Source: Eustoma russellianum (lineage: Eukaryota > Streptophyta > Magnoliopsida > Gentianales > Gentianaceae). From it: 64,000 nt of DNA. Within the stretch, counting starts at the first letter, position 1; each line of letters begins with the position of its first letter. Shown in pieces: positions 1-11,307 of this stretch. The notes under the pieces were generated by a model. The model saw only the letters and a list, made by a program, of their open reading frames with translations. It was not told the origin of the DNA and did no database searches. A program made the position numbers and the translations under genes. The stretch lies in NCBI GenBank assembly GCA_036186865.1, contig AP025043.1, positions 32,299,236-32,363,235 of the forward strand, in the 5' to 3' direction.

Positions 1-83
1 CCAACAAGACATAAAAGTGCGTCAAGCAGAATTAGTAAATATAAGCGAGTATTACAAAATAAGAAGATGTGGATCTCACCGAG

Positions 84-355
84 GCTGCCTGTACTTGTCA
101 AAGCACAGGCAGCGAATGCGAATGTATGCCAATCCATGTGGAAGACTTGATAGTATTGACACTCGGCTGATGAAATGAGAAACATCAAGCCAGATTGAGT
201 TGTGGTCCATGCAGAAGAGAAAATAAGCATTGCGTCAGTAGGCAGCAGACGATATGAGATGCCATGAAGAAGCGAGGGAAACATACCGACTCTGCCTGTA
301 CTCACAAGAGTACAGGCAGAGGATACTATAGTGCGCCAATCCATATGGAAGACAT
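84..355. repeat. Two diverged hairpin-bearing repeats in the LINE 3' region
   Basis: Two related blocks about 206 bp apart (about 77-150 and 283-356) share ACCGA, a hairpin and CCAATCCAT(A/G)TGGAAGAC. Hairpin 1 at 84-113 has 12-bp arms with one G-U-type mismatch. Hairpin 2 at 290-321 has perfect 14-bp arms (CTCTGCCTGTACTC) around a 4-nt loop ACAA. They lie past the RNase H stop, so they belong to the 3' UTR of the LINE or to whatever adjoins it. Confidence 0.75.
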
Positions 356-360
356 AAAGC

Positions 361-1653
361 TCAATGAGTACGCAAGGTTGCTGACGTGAGGTCCAAAGTG
401 ACTGAAGCGCGTACCATGGGTGGCAGACTGTTGTTAGTGAAGGAGCACGTGCTCGGTGATGTCATTACGTACTGAGCAAGGTAATGTGACACCATGTTGG
501 CCTCGCGGTATATATGCGTGATTTCCAAATGATGATGGTTAATCAATATGTGCAAGAGCATGAGATGATAGTTTCCAAAGATAGGCTGCGGTTGACGTAG
601 GCGCAGCAGCATTTGCGTGCAGTCTGTCTCTATGACAAGCGTCCGATATAATGGAAGAAAGTAGAGTAATCCAAAGAGCGTAGCCTGAATTTCGGTCATC
701 AACGGTGTGCATGGTGGTAAGCGAAATGATAAGGCGCGCACACAGGCGCTGGCGGAATCACGCATGATGACGCCACCTGCAGCATATTGTTGTCCAACTG
801 CTGCATCCACATTAAGTTTGAATCTTCCTGATGGAGGAGTATGCCATCTTACCACTTTAAGACGGGGAGGTCGAACATACGGAATCCATGCAAGAGAGGC
901 AGGTGGCCCTGCTACGAGTTTTGAGCCGTGTAATGTGTGAATCCACATGTCAATGTCAAAATGGACAGCGGCCCGCAGTGCCGATAGAGAAAAAGATGCA
1001 GTGTCCCCATACACTAAACTAGCATAACAGCGCCATATGTTATGCACTAGGATACCCGGAACAACAATTTTTAAAACCCCAAGTAGGGAAGAATAGGAGG
1101 AGCGGTACCACCAGGATAAGAGGTATTGGCATAGATTGAGAGTAGTGAGGTAGACGCCGTGCAATTCCGCCGCAAAGAAAATCCATAATAGACTAATTGG
1201 CTGACAATATAGGAAAACATGATCAACCGTTGCCGAGTGTTGTTTGCAAAACGGGCATTGCGTGGGGCGTGCAGCAGAATAATGGCCAATGCAATCTTCA
1301 AATGGCAGTGCTGAGTGAAATAAACGCCAGAGTAGTATTTTGATGGTTGGCGAATGTTGCTTGAACCAAATGAACTTAGCAGAGAGTAGCGTTGGCCTGG
1401 ATGGCTAACAAACATCATAGGCTGATTTTAGAGTGAATTCACCTAAGGGCGTTGGCTTCCATGTAAGATGGGAACCAGTACCTGTCGTTTGCGAAGTACA
1501 AGTGTCATGAATGCGACAGATGAGTTTCCTAACTGGCGAATCCGGCAGTCTTGGCCGAAAATCCCCTCGCCGTCCATATTTGACTTGCATATACCGACTC
1601 CATAAAGTGTCATGTTTCTAATATAGCCACCAAATTCTGCAGCGATATGCCTG
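361..1653 (-). pseudogene. LINE ORF2 C-terminus: zinc-binding RT tail plus RNase H
   Basis: This is the same frame as the RT after a few stops (one near 1404). The zf-RVT block is CPFCKQHSATVDHVFLYC, the CxxC...HxxxxC pattern found at the end of plant LINE RTs, at about 1200-1260. The RNase H fold follows with KLNVDAAV (first Asp), MTEIQATLFGL (Glu) and VIETDC (second Asp). The last conserved block, usually REANxxADxLA, reads REANMVSHYLA, so the fourth acidic residue is lost. The domain degrades RNA in RNA/DNA hybrids and is a known feature of one branch of plant L1 elements. The frame stays open from 1164 to 361. Confidence 0.85.
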
Positions 1654-3597
1654 CTACAGCATGTTAAGATCCCGTAGTCCCAAGCCTCCTTCCTCAACAG
1701 GCAAAGTGATTTTCGACCATACCACCCAATGATGTCGTTTGCCCCAATAAAAAGTGGCCATCTTTCTGTGTATCATTTTAATGACAGACTTTGGCAATCC
1801 TCCTGCTACAATGATATGGAGAGGGAGTGCAGAAAGGACTGAACGCAGTAATACTAAACGACCCGCTGATGAGAGGAGACGGGAATGCCAACCATTTAAT
1901 CGATCATCAATATGCTGTAGCAGAGTAGAACAAAATCGGGATCGATTGATCCCTCTGTGAAGATAGGAACCAAGATAGCGAAACAGTAGAGAAGAGAGTC
2001 GCATGCCTAGTATTTCTTGTAAGGTCCGAACCCGTCGGGGTGTAAGGCGTGCCGACGGGATGAGACTACTTTTTTGGAAGTTAACCTTTTGACCAGAAGC
2101 AGTTTCATACTCCGTTAAGAACTTATGGAAACGTCGTAAATTAAGCTGTGTTCCATGCAGGAAAATAAGGAGATCATCCGCATAAGCTAAGTGGGTTATT
2201 GCAAAAGGAATGCGGCCTAGACGAAATGGCAGTATATGGCCCGCCGCAACCAATGATTTTAACCCTCTACTGAAACCCTCCGATGTCGAAATGAATAGCA
2301 ATGGGGATAGAGGATCTCCCTGTTTGACACCTCTGTATGGACGGAATTTAGGTGATGGCTCTCCATTGATCAAAACCGATAATGTAGTAGCCCGTAGATG
2401 GTTGATGATAATCCGAGAGAAAAAATCTGAAAAACCAAACTGCCGCAGAAGACACTCTAGATAATCCCAACTGACCCGATCAAATGCTTTCATCAAATCC
2501 AATTTCAGGCATAAATGAGACCCACCACTATCTAGCATATGTACCATTTCTCTTGCCAATAAAACTTGAGTGGAAATATAATGTCCCGGAAGGAATCCTG
2601 TTTGCTCTGGAGAGATTAACTTCGAAAGAAGCATCCCCAAACGCGTGGCAATAATGCGGGTACAAACTTTGCTCAGAAAATTTGTAAGACAGATAGGTCG
2701 AAAATCACTGAACGTCTGAGGGGATTGCGTCTTGGGTATCAAAATAATTAATGCACTAGCCATGACAGGAGGCTGTGGGATACCAAGAAAAAACTCCTGC
2801 ACTGCCTTAACAACATCAGAATGTATGATAGGCCAGCATGAACGATAAAACGTACCATGGAACCCATCCGGACCTGCATCGTTGTGAGGGTCCAAGTGCC
2901 ACACTGCCTCCTTAACTTCAGTCTCAGTAGGAAGCTGCGTCAACATAATATTGTCAGATTCTGTTACCAGTCTAGGAATGTGCGAAAGTATAGCAGAATG
3001 ATTTTGCGTTGGTGCGTGAGCAAATAAATCAGTATAAAAAGAGACTGATGCGGTCATGATGTCCGTCAGATTCGTCAAAAGCTGGCCCTCTGCATTGCGA
3101 ATGTTTTGAATTCGCAGATGTGCTCGCTTCCCTTTGACAATGGAATGAAAGTACTGTGTATTAGCATCACCTTCTTTAAGCCATTTGATTCGGGCTTTTT
3201 GTTTCCAGAATTGTAATTCAGAAGTAGACGCTCGTAGATATTCGGCCTTAGATCTATGATATTCTTCTCTTGTTTCCACTGTCGGATGCGCATCCCAGGC
3301 TGTCTCTGCATGATTAAGTTGAGCCTCTACATGTTTTAGATTACTGAAAATGTTGCCAAAGATGTCCTTATTCCACCGTTGGATATCTCTTTTCAATGAA
3401 AACATTTTTTTATAGAAACCATGCATGCCACCAGTAGTGGGATATGATAACCATGCATGCTGCAGATAAGAATGAAAGTCTGAGTGATGTAGCCAGGTGT
3501 CCAAAAATCGAAATGAGCGTTTGCCATGTGAAACACTTTGTCGACACAAGAATAATAATGGCATGTGATCGGAGGTGACCCTCGGCAAATGCGACAA
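1654..3597 (-). pseudogene. LINE reverse transcriptase (open 647-codon segment of broken ORF2)
   Basis: This is the longest uninterrupted reading frame in the window, 647 codons of ORF2 running in frame from the endonuclease. It starts with the endonuclease SDH block (TSDHMPL). It then has a linker containing WKQKARIKWLKEGDANTQYFH, which is typical of plant LINEs. The RT follows with AGPDGFHG, IILIPKT, FRPICLTN, EQTGFLPG, LKLDLMKAFDRVSWDYL, the catalytic AYADDLLIF, and the thumb motif GLGLRDL at the end. The catalytic FADD-type box is kept. No start codon is expected at 3597 because this is an internal piece of one polyprotein. A stop follows GLRDLNML. The segment is classed as a pseudogene because ORF2 as a whole is interrupted on both sides. 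Confidence 0.93.
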
Positions 3598-4217
3598 CTA
3601 TATATCCGCAAACACATCCTAAAAAGCAGAATTTATAAAAATCCAGTCCAATCTACGACGTATCCGGCCAAGACTTCTGCCATCTGCCCAAGTAAATCTA
3701 GAGCCTTGATGCGGCGGCGTCATTAGGGAGCACATTTCGATACAGTCATTAAAGTCTTGTAATACTACTAAAGACAGAGTTGAGCGACCGCTATGATCCT
3801 CGATGGTTCGAAAAGTATTAAAATCACCACCCACCATCCAGGGCAATTGACATGATTCAGCAAAGTCACATAATGAACGCCAGAGTGGTCGACGCTGGAG
3901 AGGTGTATGTTTCGCATACACAACCGATAATACAAAGGTCAATTGTAGTGAAATTGACTGGAAAGTAAAATGTACCACTTGTGCTTGATCCTGAGTAACA
4001 AGCAAACGAAACTCAGTATCACGCCAGAAAAACCAAATACGTTCCGATTGTGAAGCATATGAATGTGAAAAACCAAGCTGTAAAGCAAATCCATGTATAC
4101 GGGAAGGTGCATGTTTGGGTTTGAGCAAAGCAAGTGTAAACAATGTTCATGAATCATTTGTTTTAATCTAGGTAACGAGGCACGCATGCCTCAGATGTCC
4201 CATACGATTGCATTCAT
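3598..4217 (-). pseudogene. LINE ORF2 endonuclease domain (broken)
   Basis: Apurinic-type endonuclease that nicks target DNA in LINE retrotransposition. Reading from ATG at 4217 gives a family-typical N-terminus (NAIVWDI, stop, GM), where the stop replaces the arginine of the usual WNIRG block. After a frameshift near 4130-4145 the domain continues to 3619 with VGGDFNT, then FTW and RRLDWIFIN. The final TSDHMPL block (catalytic Asp-His) lies in the next segment in the same frame, after two more in-frame stops. The catalytic Glu expected in the LLxETK block is replaced (LALLKPK), so the domain would probably be inactive even without the breaks. Confidence 0.85.
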
Positions 4218-4266
4218 TGAGTAAGAGAGGAGGTACTTCCCTGTACGATGTGTGACGCACTCCGTG

Positions 4267-4555
4267 TTAGGCCCATTTTGTGATGTATCTGTATTCTTAG
4301 ACGTATGCCCATACCATATGTGCATGGGCATGTTATGATCTGACTTCTCGTTAAAGTTGCCAATATAATACTTCCCCTATTAGTTCTTTATCACTCATAT
4401 GAAAATTTCAATTAGCCCTCTTGCTTTATGCAAATTACCTTAAATTCTATATAACTATAAATAAGCCGGTGATGTCTTCCTTTCGAGGTCTCATTCTCTT
4501 GCCATGCTTCTCTCCCTACCCAAGTTGTTGTACTAGTTTTGAGCGGGGTACAACA
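4267..4555 (-). repeat. Truncated 3' LTR of gypsy R
   Basis: It matches the outer 289 bp of the 5' LTR (9634-9922) with very few differences. It starts on the minus strand with TGTTGTACCCC right after the polypurine tract. Homology ends at 4267, where the LTR should continue for about 3.9 kb. The rest is expected left of the LINE, outside the window. Confidence 0.85.
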
Positions 4556-4593
4556 TTCTCCTCCCCTTAAAATCAGTTTCGTCCTCGAAACTG
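4556..4593 (-). promoter_or_regulatory. PPT and adjacent stem-loop of gypsy R
   Basis: The minus-strand purine run AAGGGGAGGAGAA abuts the LTR start and would prime plus-strand DNA synthesis. Just upstream, at 4574-4593, CAGTTTCG-AGGA-CGAAACTG forms an 8-bp stem. The same stem with one swapped base pair precedes the PPT of gypsy P. Confidence 0.8.
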
Positions 4594-4745
4594 GAGATTG
4601 TGTGCCTGGGTCCCCATGTTTTCCTTTGGTCCCTTATCACATCTCTTTAGGACTCATTCTTTCTTTGAATAAGTAAGACAGAACGTAAGTAATTTAGTTC
4701 AGGGATTTTGAGGTACCTGTCAGTAACTTGGGTGTTTTGGAGTCC

Positions 4746-5447
4746 TTAGGGCCTCATCTCTCGATTATCGCCTCTGTTCTCTCTATGCAGGGTTCCACGA
4801 GGGTACGGCGGCCACCTCCCACTTTCTCTTCTCATTTGTCTTTTCAGTCTCCTTCGCACCTTCATCATCCGAATATCGCGCTCAACCTCATAGCAGCCCT
4901 TTACCAATTTATTGAACGTGCTTAGGTGTACTTTTTCTAATCCTTCTTTAATTCGAGGGTTCAATCCTCGCATGAACCTAGTCATCTTCCACTGTTCATC
5001 CTCCATGATCAAGGGTGCATACCGTCCTAACGTGGTGAACTGGCAGACATATTCTGAGACTGGGGTATCCGGTTCTTGCCTCAGTGCATCGAATTCTTCC
5101 ATCCTTTTAATCACCATTTCCGTTGAGAGGTAAGCTCCACAGAATTCTTCCAAGACCCTAGCCCAGGCTATGGGTCGAGGTAGGGACTGGACTCTTTCTC
5201 TCCACCATTGACTGGCCTTGCCGATTAGGATGGGACGAATAATTAGGGCCCTCATTTCATCTGGTACCCGGGATCGGACAAGCTGGTCCTCGACCTCGTC
5301 TAACCATTTTTCGGCCTCCTCTGGTTTGGTCTCCCCGCCAAACCTTGGAACCTTCTCTTTCATCAATTTCCGATAATAGAAGCCCATACTTCCAGGGGGT
5401 GACAACGATGATGTCCACGCACCGGTTTGTGGGGTTATCTGCACCAC
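4746..5447 (-). pseudogene. Gypsy R gag fragment
   Basis: A 233-codon piece of the capsid-like Gag that packages retrotransposon RNA. The Retrotrans_gag block is clear: EEAEKWLDEVEDQL, then IGKASQWWRERV, WARVLEEFCGAYL, VSEYVCQFTTLGRYAP and MRGLNPRIKEGL. It lines up with gypsy P Gag (AEKWLDQVE, GEANQWWKANL, ALGRFQP, ERGLNPRI). The zinc knuckles and everything after them are missing. The N-terminal part between the PBS and about 5400 has shifted frame and is degraded. The piece could not encode a working polyprotein. Confidence 0.85.
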
Positions 5448-5729
5448 ATAGCGTCTGTTTATTTGGGATCATGTCAATATAAGGGATTCCATTCAACTTG
5501 TACGTAATAAAAGTTCTTGGTGTCACATAACAGGTTGGATATAGCTCGGTTTTCCTTAGAACAAATCCATAACCAAGGGCTTTGTCATCCGCCAAGATCC
5601 TAGCTTTTAGTCTAGGTCGTTCTATTTTAAGGTCAACTCTTGTCTAAAATCAATTCTTAGATCTAAGATCAAACCTAGTTGACTACAATCATAACTTAAT
5701 TCTATGTTCTGCCCAGATCTGGAGCCTTT

Positions 5730-5741
5730 GCTCTGATACCA
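5730..5741 (-). promoter_or_regulatory. Primer binding site of gypsy R
   Basis: The minus strand reads TGGTATCAGAGC, complementary to the 3' end of initiator tRNA-Met, 2 nt after the 5' LTR end. This fixes the LTR boundary at 5744. Confidence 0.9.
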
Positions 5742-6067
5742 CCTGTGGCGCCCCGCACCCCAGCCCCGCTGGAGTCGGTGGACCCGCCGTACTTCACTAA
5801 GGATAGTACTAGGCATCGTCTCATACGTGTCATGATCCATGATATAATGCATGGAATATCGCGCTTATACGTAAATAATTAAGCGAAACTGTGGCAGAAT
5901 TTAAAACTTCAAAATAAAAATATCCAAACGATCATTCATAGTTTACATCCCAGACTAAAAGTATCGAAAGTCACAAAAGCAAGTGTTGTTCCATCCCAAA
6001 TACAAAATCAGTCATCAGTCATAGCTGGCCGGTCATGCCTCCTAGGTCTGTCCATCCTCCACTGTAC

Positions 6068-6181
6068 TCACGGATACGGACTAGGTTCGTCATCGATCCA
6101 CTCTACTTTGTCATCTGCAACCTCTGGGGGAAAAATAAGGGTGAGTGACAACGTCACCAGCAAGTATACTATACTAATCAT
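6068..6181 (-). CDS. Conserved LTR micro-ORF, 37 aa, family R
   Basis: ATG at 6181 to TGA at 6068. The predicted peptide has a hydrophobic N-terminal half (MISIVYLLVTLSLTLIF) that could span a membrane, then PPE and an acidic tail containing KVEWIDDEP and ending PYP. I do not recognise the family and assign no function. Support for coding comes from comparison. Gypsy P carries the same frame with the same start and stop positions at 55168 and 62698, and family Q keeps most of it at 39532. Differences fall mainly at third codon positions. The stop lies 324 nt before the LTR end, nearly the same spacing as in the other families. It lies in the transcribed leader upstream of gag, so it may act as a uORF. 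An alternative is that only the last part is an exon after a splice acceptor at CAG. Confidence 0.5.
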   Translation of the reverse strand: MISIVYLLVTLSLTLIFPPEVADDKVEWIDDEPSPYP

Positions 6182-6739
6182 GGATTAAATGGAAAGTGCG
6201 ATCAAGAATCAATCCCCCAAAAATTTTGTTTAAAAGCGTACCTGTCCTTCGTCAGATCCTCGATCTATATATATATCATCACTTAATGAAACAAGATCAT
6301 TTCTTAAATAAGATTTTGTTACTTAGAACTGAATATAACATCAAAGGACTGCAACTTATATTAGTGAATAGCATAATGATGGTCATTACATAAGATCTAT
6401 GAGCACATCATAACTTTCGACATTACGTGTTCCTTCATGCATCAAGATCATAACCTAACAAAATCATTACTTAATACAGAACATGACAATAGAAGACCGT
6501 AACTCGTATTAATTCGTAACATAACAAGAATCATCACTTAATGAAGTCATACTTAGGATTTACAAGGTCATAACAACTTGGTCTAAGTATCATGTGACAC
6601 TACACAATGACTCCACAAACGTGATATGCATGCATATGTTCGTGTGATGCATCATGATTAACAAAATGAGAATATGGCCTTTTCATGCTTTTCATCAAAT
6701 CATCATCGTCGTAAAAACAATAGAGTGTTCAGATCTATG

Positions 6740-6960
6740 TCCCGGATCTGAGGTGGTACGTCATCTCTTCTTGTCGGGTCTGTTATGTCCTGGCCTGCAC
6801 GGCCTCTTGCTCTCTTTGTCGGGTCTATTAAATCCGGACCCGCACAGCCTCTTATTTCTCTTCGTCGGGTCTATTATATCCGGACCCGCACGGCCTCTTA
6901 TCAGATCACTTAACCCTGATCTGGTGGGTTCATACTGGCCAAGCTCATACTCACACACGG
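6740..6960 (-). repeat. Tandem-repeat zone in family R LTR
   Basis: About three copies of a 55-65 bp unit built on TCGGGTCTATTA(A/T)ATCCGGACCCGCACGGCCTCTT, given here only as its core. They are bordered by AGATCACTTAACCCTGATCTG. This matches the position and AGATCCGGGTTAA-type core of the minisatellites in the P and Q LTRs. Confidence 0.7.
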
Positions 6961-9138
6961 TACCGGTGGGGAATCATCTCTTTCAAAAATCATCTTTTGA
7001 TAAAGCTTTTCATCTTTCTTCCTCATAAAATCATGTCGTAAATCATGTACGTGACGATGATGCAATGCATGACATGTATTATGCAAACCATCCCATAATG
7101 CGTGACATAAACAAATAAATACGTCTCGTCGTCATGCTGGAAAATTTCCAGCTCAATGACATCAACTTCTCCTTAGTTATTTCCTATTAAAATACACATT
7201 CTAGACCAATTGGTTCGCATGTACTCTTTCGTAAATGTCATAAGTGATTACCATGCAAGTTTTATGGAATTATGATGTCGATAAGGGAATCGTTTTTTCT
7301 TTTTCGTGAAGCGGATACAAACTGAATTCTGGAAGGACCAATTTTACTATAAAATTTATTGTGACCAATCCTTTAATCCTTTTTTGGAAATTTCAACTCT
7401 CCAGCTTAATAATCTCATTGGACTAGCATCCTACCAACCTTTGGTCCAAATGAATTTCTCTAAGGTCCAATTTCAATTCATGCAACATGGTACACAAATT
7501 CTGTCAATCCAGAGCATTTCAGGCTGACTCATTTTACTAGAAAATTCATTAAAAATAAACCATAACACATTTTGACAAAATTCCAACTTTCACCTTTACT
7601 TTATTCACAGGGTTAGTTTTATACCGATAATTAGTTAATTTGCATACCTGTAAGGTCCATTTCTAGGCTACCAAACACATTACTTAAATTCTGTCCAGTT
7701 CAACATTTTCAGCACGACCAATCTCACTAGGAAATTAATTAAAAATAAACCGTAGCTCCTTTTAATGAAATTCTAACTCTCACATCTCCTATACATGTAA
7801 GACTAGTAACATACTGAAAATCAACAGATTTGAAAGTTCTTAAGGCCCCCTTTTTGATCTCACAATACAGCCCAAGTTTCTGTCCAATTCCAAAAATGTT
7901 TCTAGTGGCCATATGTTATTCCTAAGTGTCCTTATCTTTCATTTTCGGCACAAACACCTAGTATACAATTGTGGTGTATACGCACCCCTCCATCAACAGT
8001 CCCATTTTCGGTGCATGCAAGAAAATAAGGAATCTAAGAGCATGTTACGCGCAACGCACCACAAGACTATAGACTTATCTCCATTTCCTACTAAGTTAGC
8101 ATGTCCATTCGAAAATCACACTCATTCCCCTTCACCCCTCCCACCGTGAGCTCTTCTTGGAGAAAAGAAAGAATTTTTAACTTGTTTATCTTGGTTATAC
8201 TCATAATGAGACATATAACCCCAAAAGATTTCACCTTTTGAGACAAGATTTCACTCCTACACTATAAATGACCATGGCCGAAAGTTTTGGCCTTCAACTT
8301 AACATAATACTACCAAGATTAAATCTTAAGTATATCTACCCATTCATGCACACACTTTCACATTCAAGCCTTAAAGAGTATAGTGTACTTGCCTTTGAAG
8401 TCCTTGGATTTTGCTCAGGTTGGTTGACACAAGAAGCACTTTTCCCTTCCTTTCCCTAACACACGCGGCATAGGGCTTTTGTTAGCCATTCTTTAGATTA
8501 TATATACTATATCCTAGGGAAAGAATGAAGGGTTTACCATTTGCATTTTGAATGGAATGAAAATGGACCACCCTTGTTAAGGCGTACTCCTTCTTCTATC
8601 GTCTTGAGGCCTTCTCCTAGTGCCGTGATAGTCACAGTTTTTACCAAAGAAAAGGAGGCTTGGTGAGCTTCAACTTCTAAGGTGCATCTTGTTAACAACT
8701 ATATAGAGTAATCTTACCTAGACAAGTCTTGAGAGGGAATGATTTTTAGCCTTCTCTTGCTTCACAAGAACTCTTATGGAAGAAGGGAAAGGTTTGAGAG
8801 TTATTTGGAAGAGGCCTTAATGATAGGGAGTTAAGGAGGCTTGTTTAATAAAGTGGGTATCATGTTTTACTTGGGAAAGGATGCAGCCGGCGGCTGCATT
8901 TGGGGGAGAGGAAGAGGCTTCCTCCAATGCAAAACTCTTTATTTCCCAACTAACACTCCCTTAAGGTTCTTACTAAGTGTTGGTTGAATTACCCCTAAGG
9001 CTTGATGGCCAAATCTAGCACCATATATTTCATGTGTATAGGTCTTCCTTAATAACACATCCTTAGGTACTCAGCTCCTATCCCATTCATTTAAATGTTC
9101 TCTCATAAATCTTCTAAGTAGCACCCTTTTTTATATAT

Positions 9139-9142
<4 letters not shown>

Positions 9143-9182
<40 letters not shown>
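9143..9182. repeat. (AT)n microsatellite
   Basis: About 20 uninterrupted AT dinucleotides inside the family R LTR. Confidence 0.95.
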
Positions 9183-9184
<2 letters not shown>

Positions 9185-9922
9185 TAAGTATAGCCTATCT
9201 AATTTCTCTCTCCCTAGATGTGCGGCTATATTTATTTTTCCGCATTTACGCATATTTTATACATATGTATGCGCATGCACCCATGCATATACATACATAT
9301 CTATGTTTCTTTTTCTTCTTGAAATGAGCCATAAACCTCAAAATTTCACTATAACCTAAGTGCATGCGCGTGCACACCCGTATACCATACTTCTTTGATA
9401 ATTATTCTATCATCGTTTGTATTTGCCTTGAGTCGTATATGTGTATACACTCACACCAATATGCATACATCCATTACTTACACCTCGTGTGAGGCCACTT
9501 ATCCTTTTGTTCAAACTACATCTGCTACACCTGAAAGGTTTGTATCAAAGTTCTGTTGGTCTTATCTCCAAATGTTACCCAACGGCCATATTGGGGGTGG
9601 ATGAAGAGGGTTCCTACTTTGTTAAGGGCTTAATTAGGCCCATTTTGTGATGTATCTGTATTCTTAGACGTATGCCCATACCATATGTGCATGGGCATGT
9701 TATGATCCGACTTCTCGTTAAAGTTGCCAATATAATACTTCCCCTATTAGTTCTTTATCACTCATATGAAAATTTCAATCAGCCCTCTTGCTTTATGCAA
9801 ATTACCTTAAATTCTATATAACTATAAATAAGCCGGTGATGTCTTCCTTTCGAGGTCTCATTCTCTTGCCATGCTTCTCTCCCTACCCAAGTTGCTGTAC
9901 TAGTTTTGAGCGGGGTACAACA

Positions 9923-11225
9923 ACAAGGCTATAATCAAGAAGAAGGAATTGACTACGATGAAACCTTTGCACCCGTAGCACGTTTAGAAGCTATACGACT
10001 TTTACTTACTATTGCTTGTATGAAAGATTTTAAATTGTATCAAATGGACGTAAAATGTGCATTTCTAAATGGATTCATACAAGAAGAAGTATACATGAAG
10101 CAACCACCCGGTTTTGAAGATTTGAAACATCCCGATCACGTGTACAAATTAAAGAAGGCACTATACGGACTAAAGCAAGCGCCGAGAGCATGGTATGATC
10201 GTTTTGCTACTTTCCTTTTAGAAAATAATTTTAAACGAGGTACTATAGATAGTACACTATTTTTGAAACAAGATAAATTGGATTTACTTATTATTCAAAT
10301 CTACGTTGATGACATTATTTTTGGTTCTACCTCACATAGACTTGTTGAAGATTTTGAAAATTGCATGAAATCCGAATTTGAAATGTCTATGGTTGGTGAA
10401 CTTAACTATTTCCTTGGCTTGCAGATTAAGCAAACGAGTAAAGGGATTCACATAAGTCAAGCAAAATATGTTACTGACATGATTAAAAAGTTCAACTTTG
10501 AAAATTTGAAACCATCCCCCACCCCTATGAGTGTCACCACTAAATTGGACAAAGATGAACATGGTAAAGACTTTGATAATGGTTTATATAGATCTATGAT
10601 TGGTTCTTTGCAATATTTAACTGCCAGTAGGCCTGATATAATGTTCAGTGTATGCAGTGTGCACGTTTTCAAAGTCAACCTAAGGTGTCTCATTATAATG
10701 CGGTAAAAAGAGTCTTTCGCTATATTAAGCACACGCCCACCTTTGGAATTTGGTACGATAAGGATTCCGACTTTAACTTACATGCTTATACTGATGCAGA
10801 TTATGGTGGCTACAAAATAGATAGAAAGAGCACGAGTGGGACTTGCCAATTTTTAGGAAACTCACTCATTTCATAGTTTTCCAAAAAGCAAGCAAGCGTT
10901 GCTTTGTCCACTACTGAGGCTGAGTATATGGCACTTAGCCTTTGTTGCACACAGTTGTTGTGGATAAAACAAAAACTCTCGGACTTTGGAATTACCATAA
11001 ATTTGAATTCCTATATATTGTGATAGTATGAGTGCCATTAATTTGTCTAAGAACCCCGTGTTACACTCTAAGTCTAAGCATATAGAAGTACGCTATCATT
11101 TTCTTCGTGATCACGTAAACAATGGTGATATCGTCATAGATCACGTACGCACAGAAGCACAATAGCGGATATCTTTACAAAAGCCTTAAATCAAGCCACG
11201 TATGAACCACTTCGTTCTAAATTAG
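9923..11225 (+). pseudogene. Sire1 reverse transcriptase and RNase H (broken)
   Basis: Copia-type RT begins mid-domain at [20 protein letters not shown]. It runs through [36 protein letters not shown] and the catalytic YVDDIIFGS to [11 protein letters not shown] and [10 protein letters not shown]. The frame is open to about 10650, where a small indel shifts it. RNase H then reads [39 protein letters not shown]. The usual SW pair is S-stop at 10876, followed by STTEAEYMAL. Further shifts occur near 11013 and 11160, although KHIEVRYHF and the closing D-IFTKAL-like block can still be traced. The RT active site is intact, but the RNase H end is not. Confidence 0.92.
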
Positions 11226-11307
11226 GCATGATTTCAGTTGATACGATTTGATTTGACGTGATTTGATTTTCTTTCCTTATTTACAGACATCTTTTGATTT
11301 ACATTCC

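Larger units (their letters stand above)
1..4217 (-). mobile_element. 5'-truncated L1-type LINE with RNase H
   Basis: Non-LTR retrotransposon read on the minus strand. The domain order from high to low coordinate is endonuclease, reverse transcriptase, zinc-binding RT tail, RNase H and 3' UTR. This is the usual order of plant L1 LINEs that carry a terminal RNase H. ORF1 (the RNA-binding gag-like protein) is absent, so the copy is 5'-truncated near the start of the endonuclease. This is typical of target-primed reverse transcription that stopped early. The 3' tail and target-site duplication lie left of the window. The copy has several stop codons and one frameshift and is dead. It appears to sit in the 3' LTR of the gypsy element that begins at 4267. 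Bases 4218-4266 between the two are unassigned. Confidence 0.88.
4267..9922 (-). mobile_element. Ty3-gypsy retrotransposon, family R, pol deleted
   Basis: The minus-strand order is 5' LTR (9922 to 5744), PBS, a gag fragment, a PPT and the first 289 bp of a 3' LTR (4555 to 4267). Bases 4267-4555 and 9634-9922 are near identical, which identifies both as LTR. All of pol is missing: gag is followed within about 190 bp by the pre-PPT stem-loop and PPT. The right flank at 9923 is Sirevirus pol, so R inserted into Sire1. The left part of the 3' LTR is cut, most simply by the LINE insertion. No target duplication can be checked inside the window. The LTR layout matches the Tekay/Del-like elements elsewhere in the window. 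Confidence 0.85.
5744..9922 (-). repeat. 5' LTR of gypsy R (4.2 kb)
   Basis: Read on the minus strand it starts TGTTGTACCCCG and ends GGGCGCCACA, so it has TG...CA ends, followed after 2 nt by the PBS. The length of 4179 bp is very long for an LTR. It contains a GC-richer tandem-repeat zone (6740-6960), an AT microsatellite (9143-9182), splice-donor-like sites (8717 and 8392, minus strand) and a conserved micro-ORF (6068-6181). Nothing else in this stretch looks coding. The short frames elsewhere in it show no family resemblance. Confidence 0.85.

Noticed and set aside
707..940. Plus-strand ORF over the LINE RNase H
   Set aside because: It is antisense to a clearly recognised RNase H frame and has no domain of its own.
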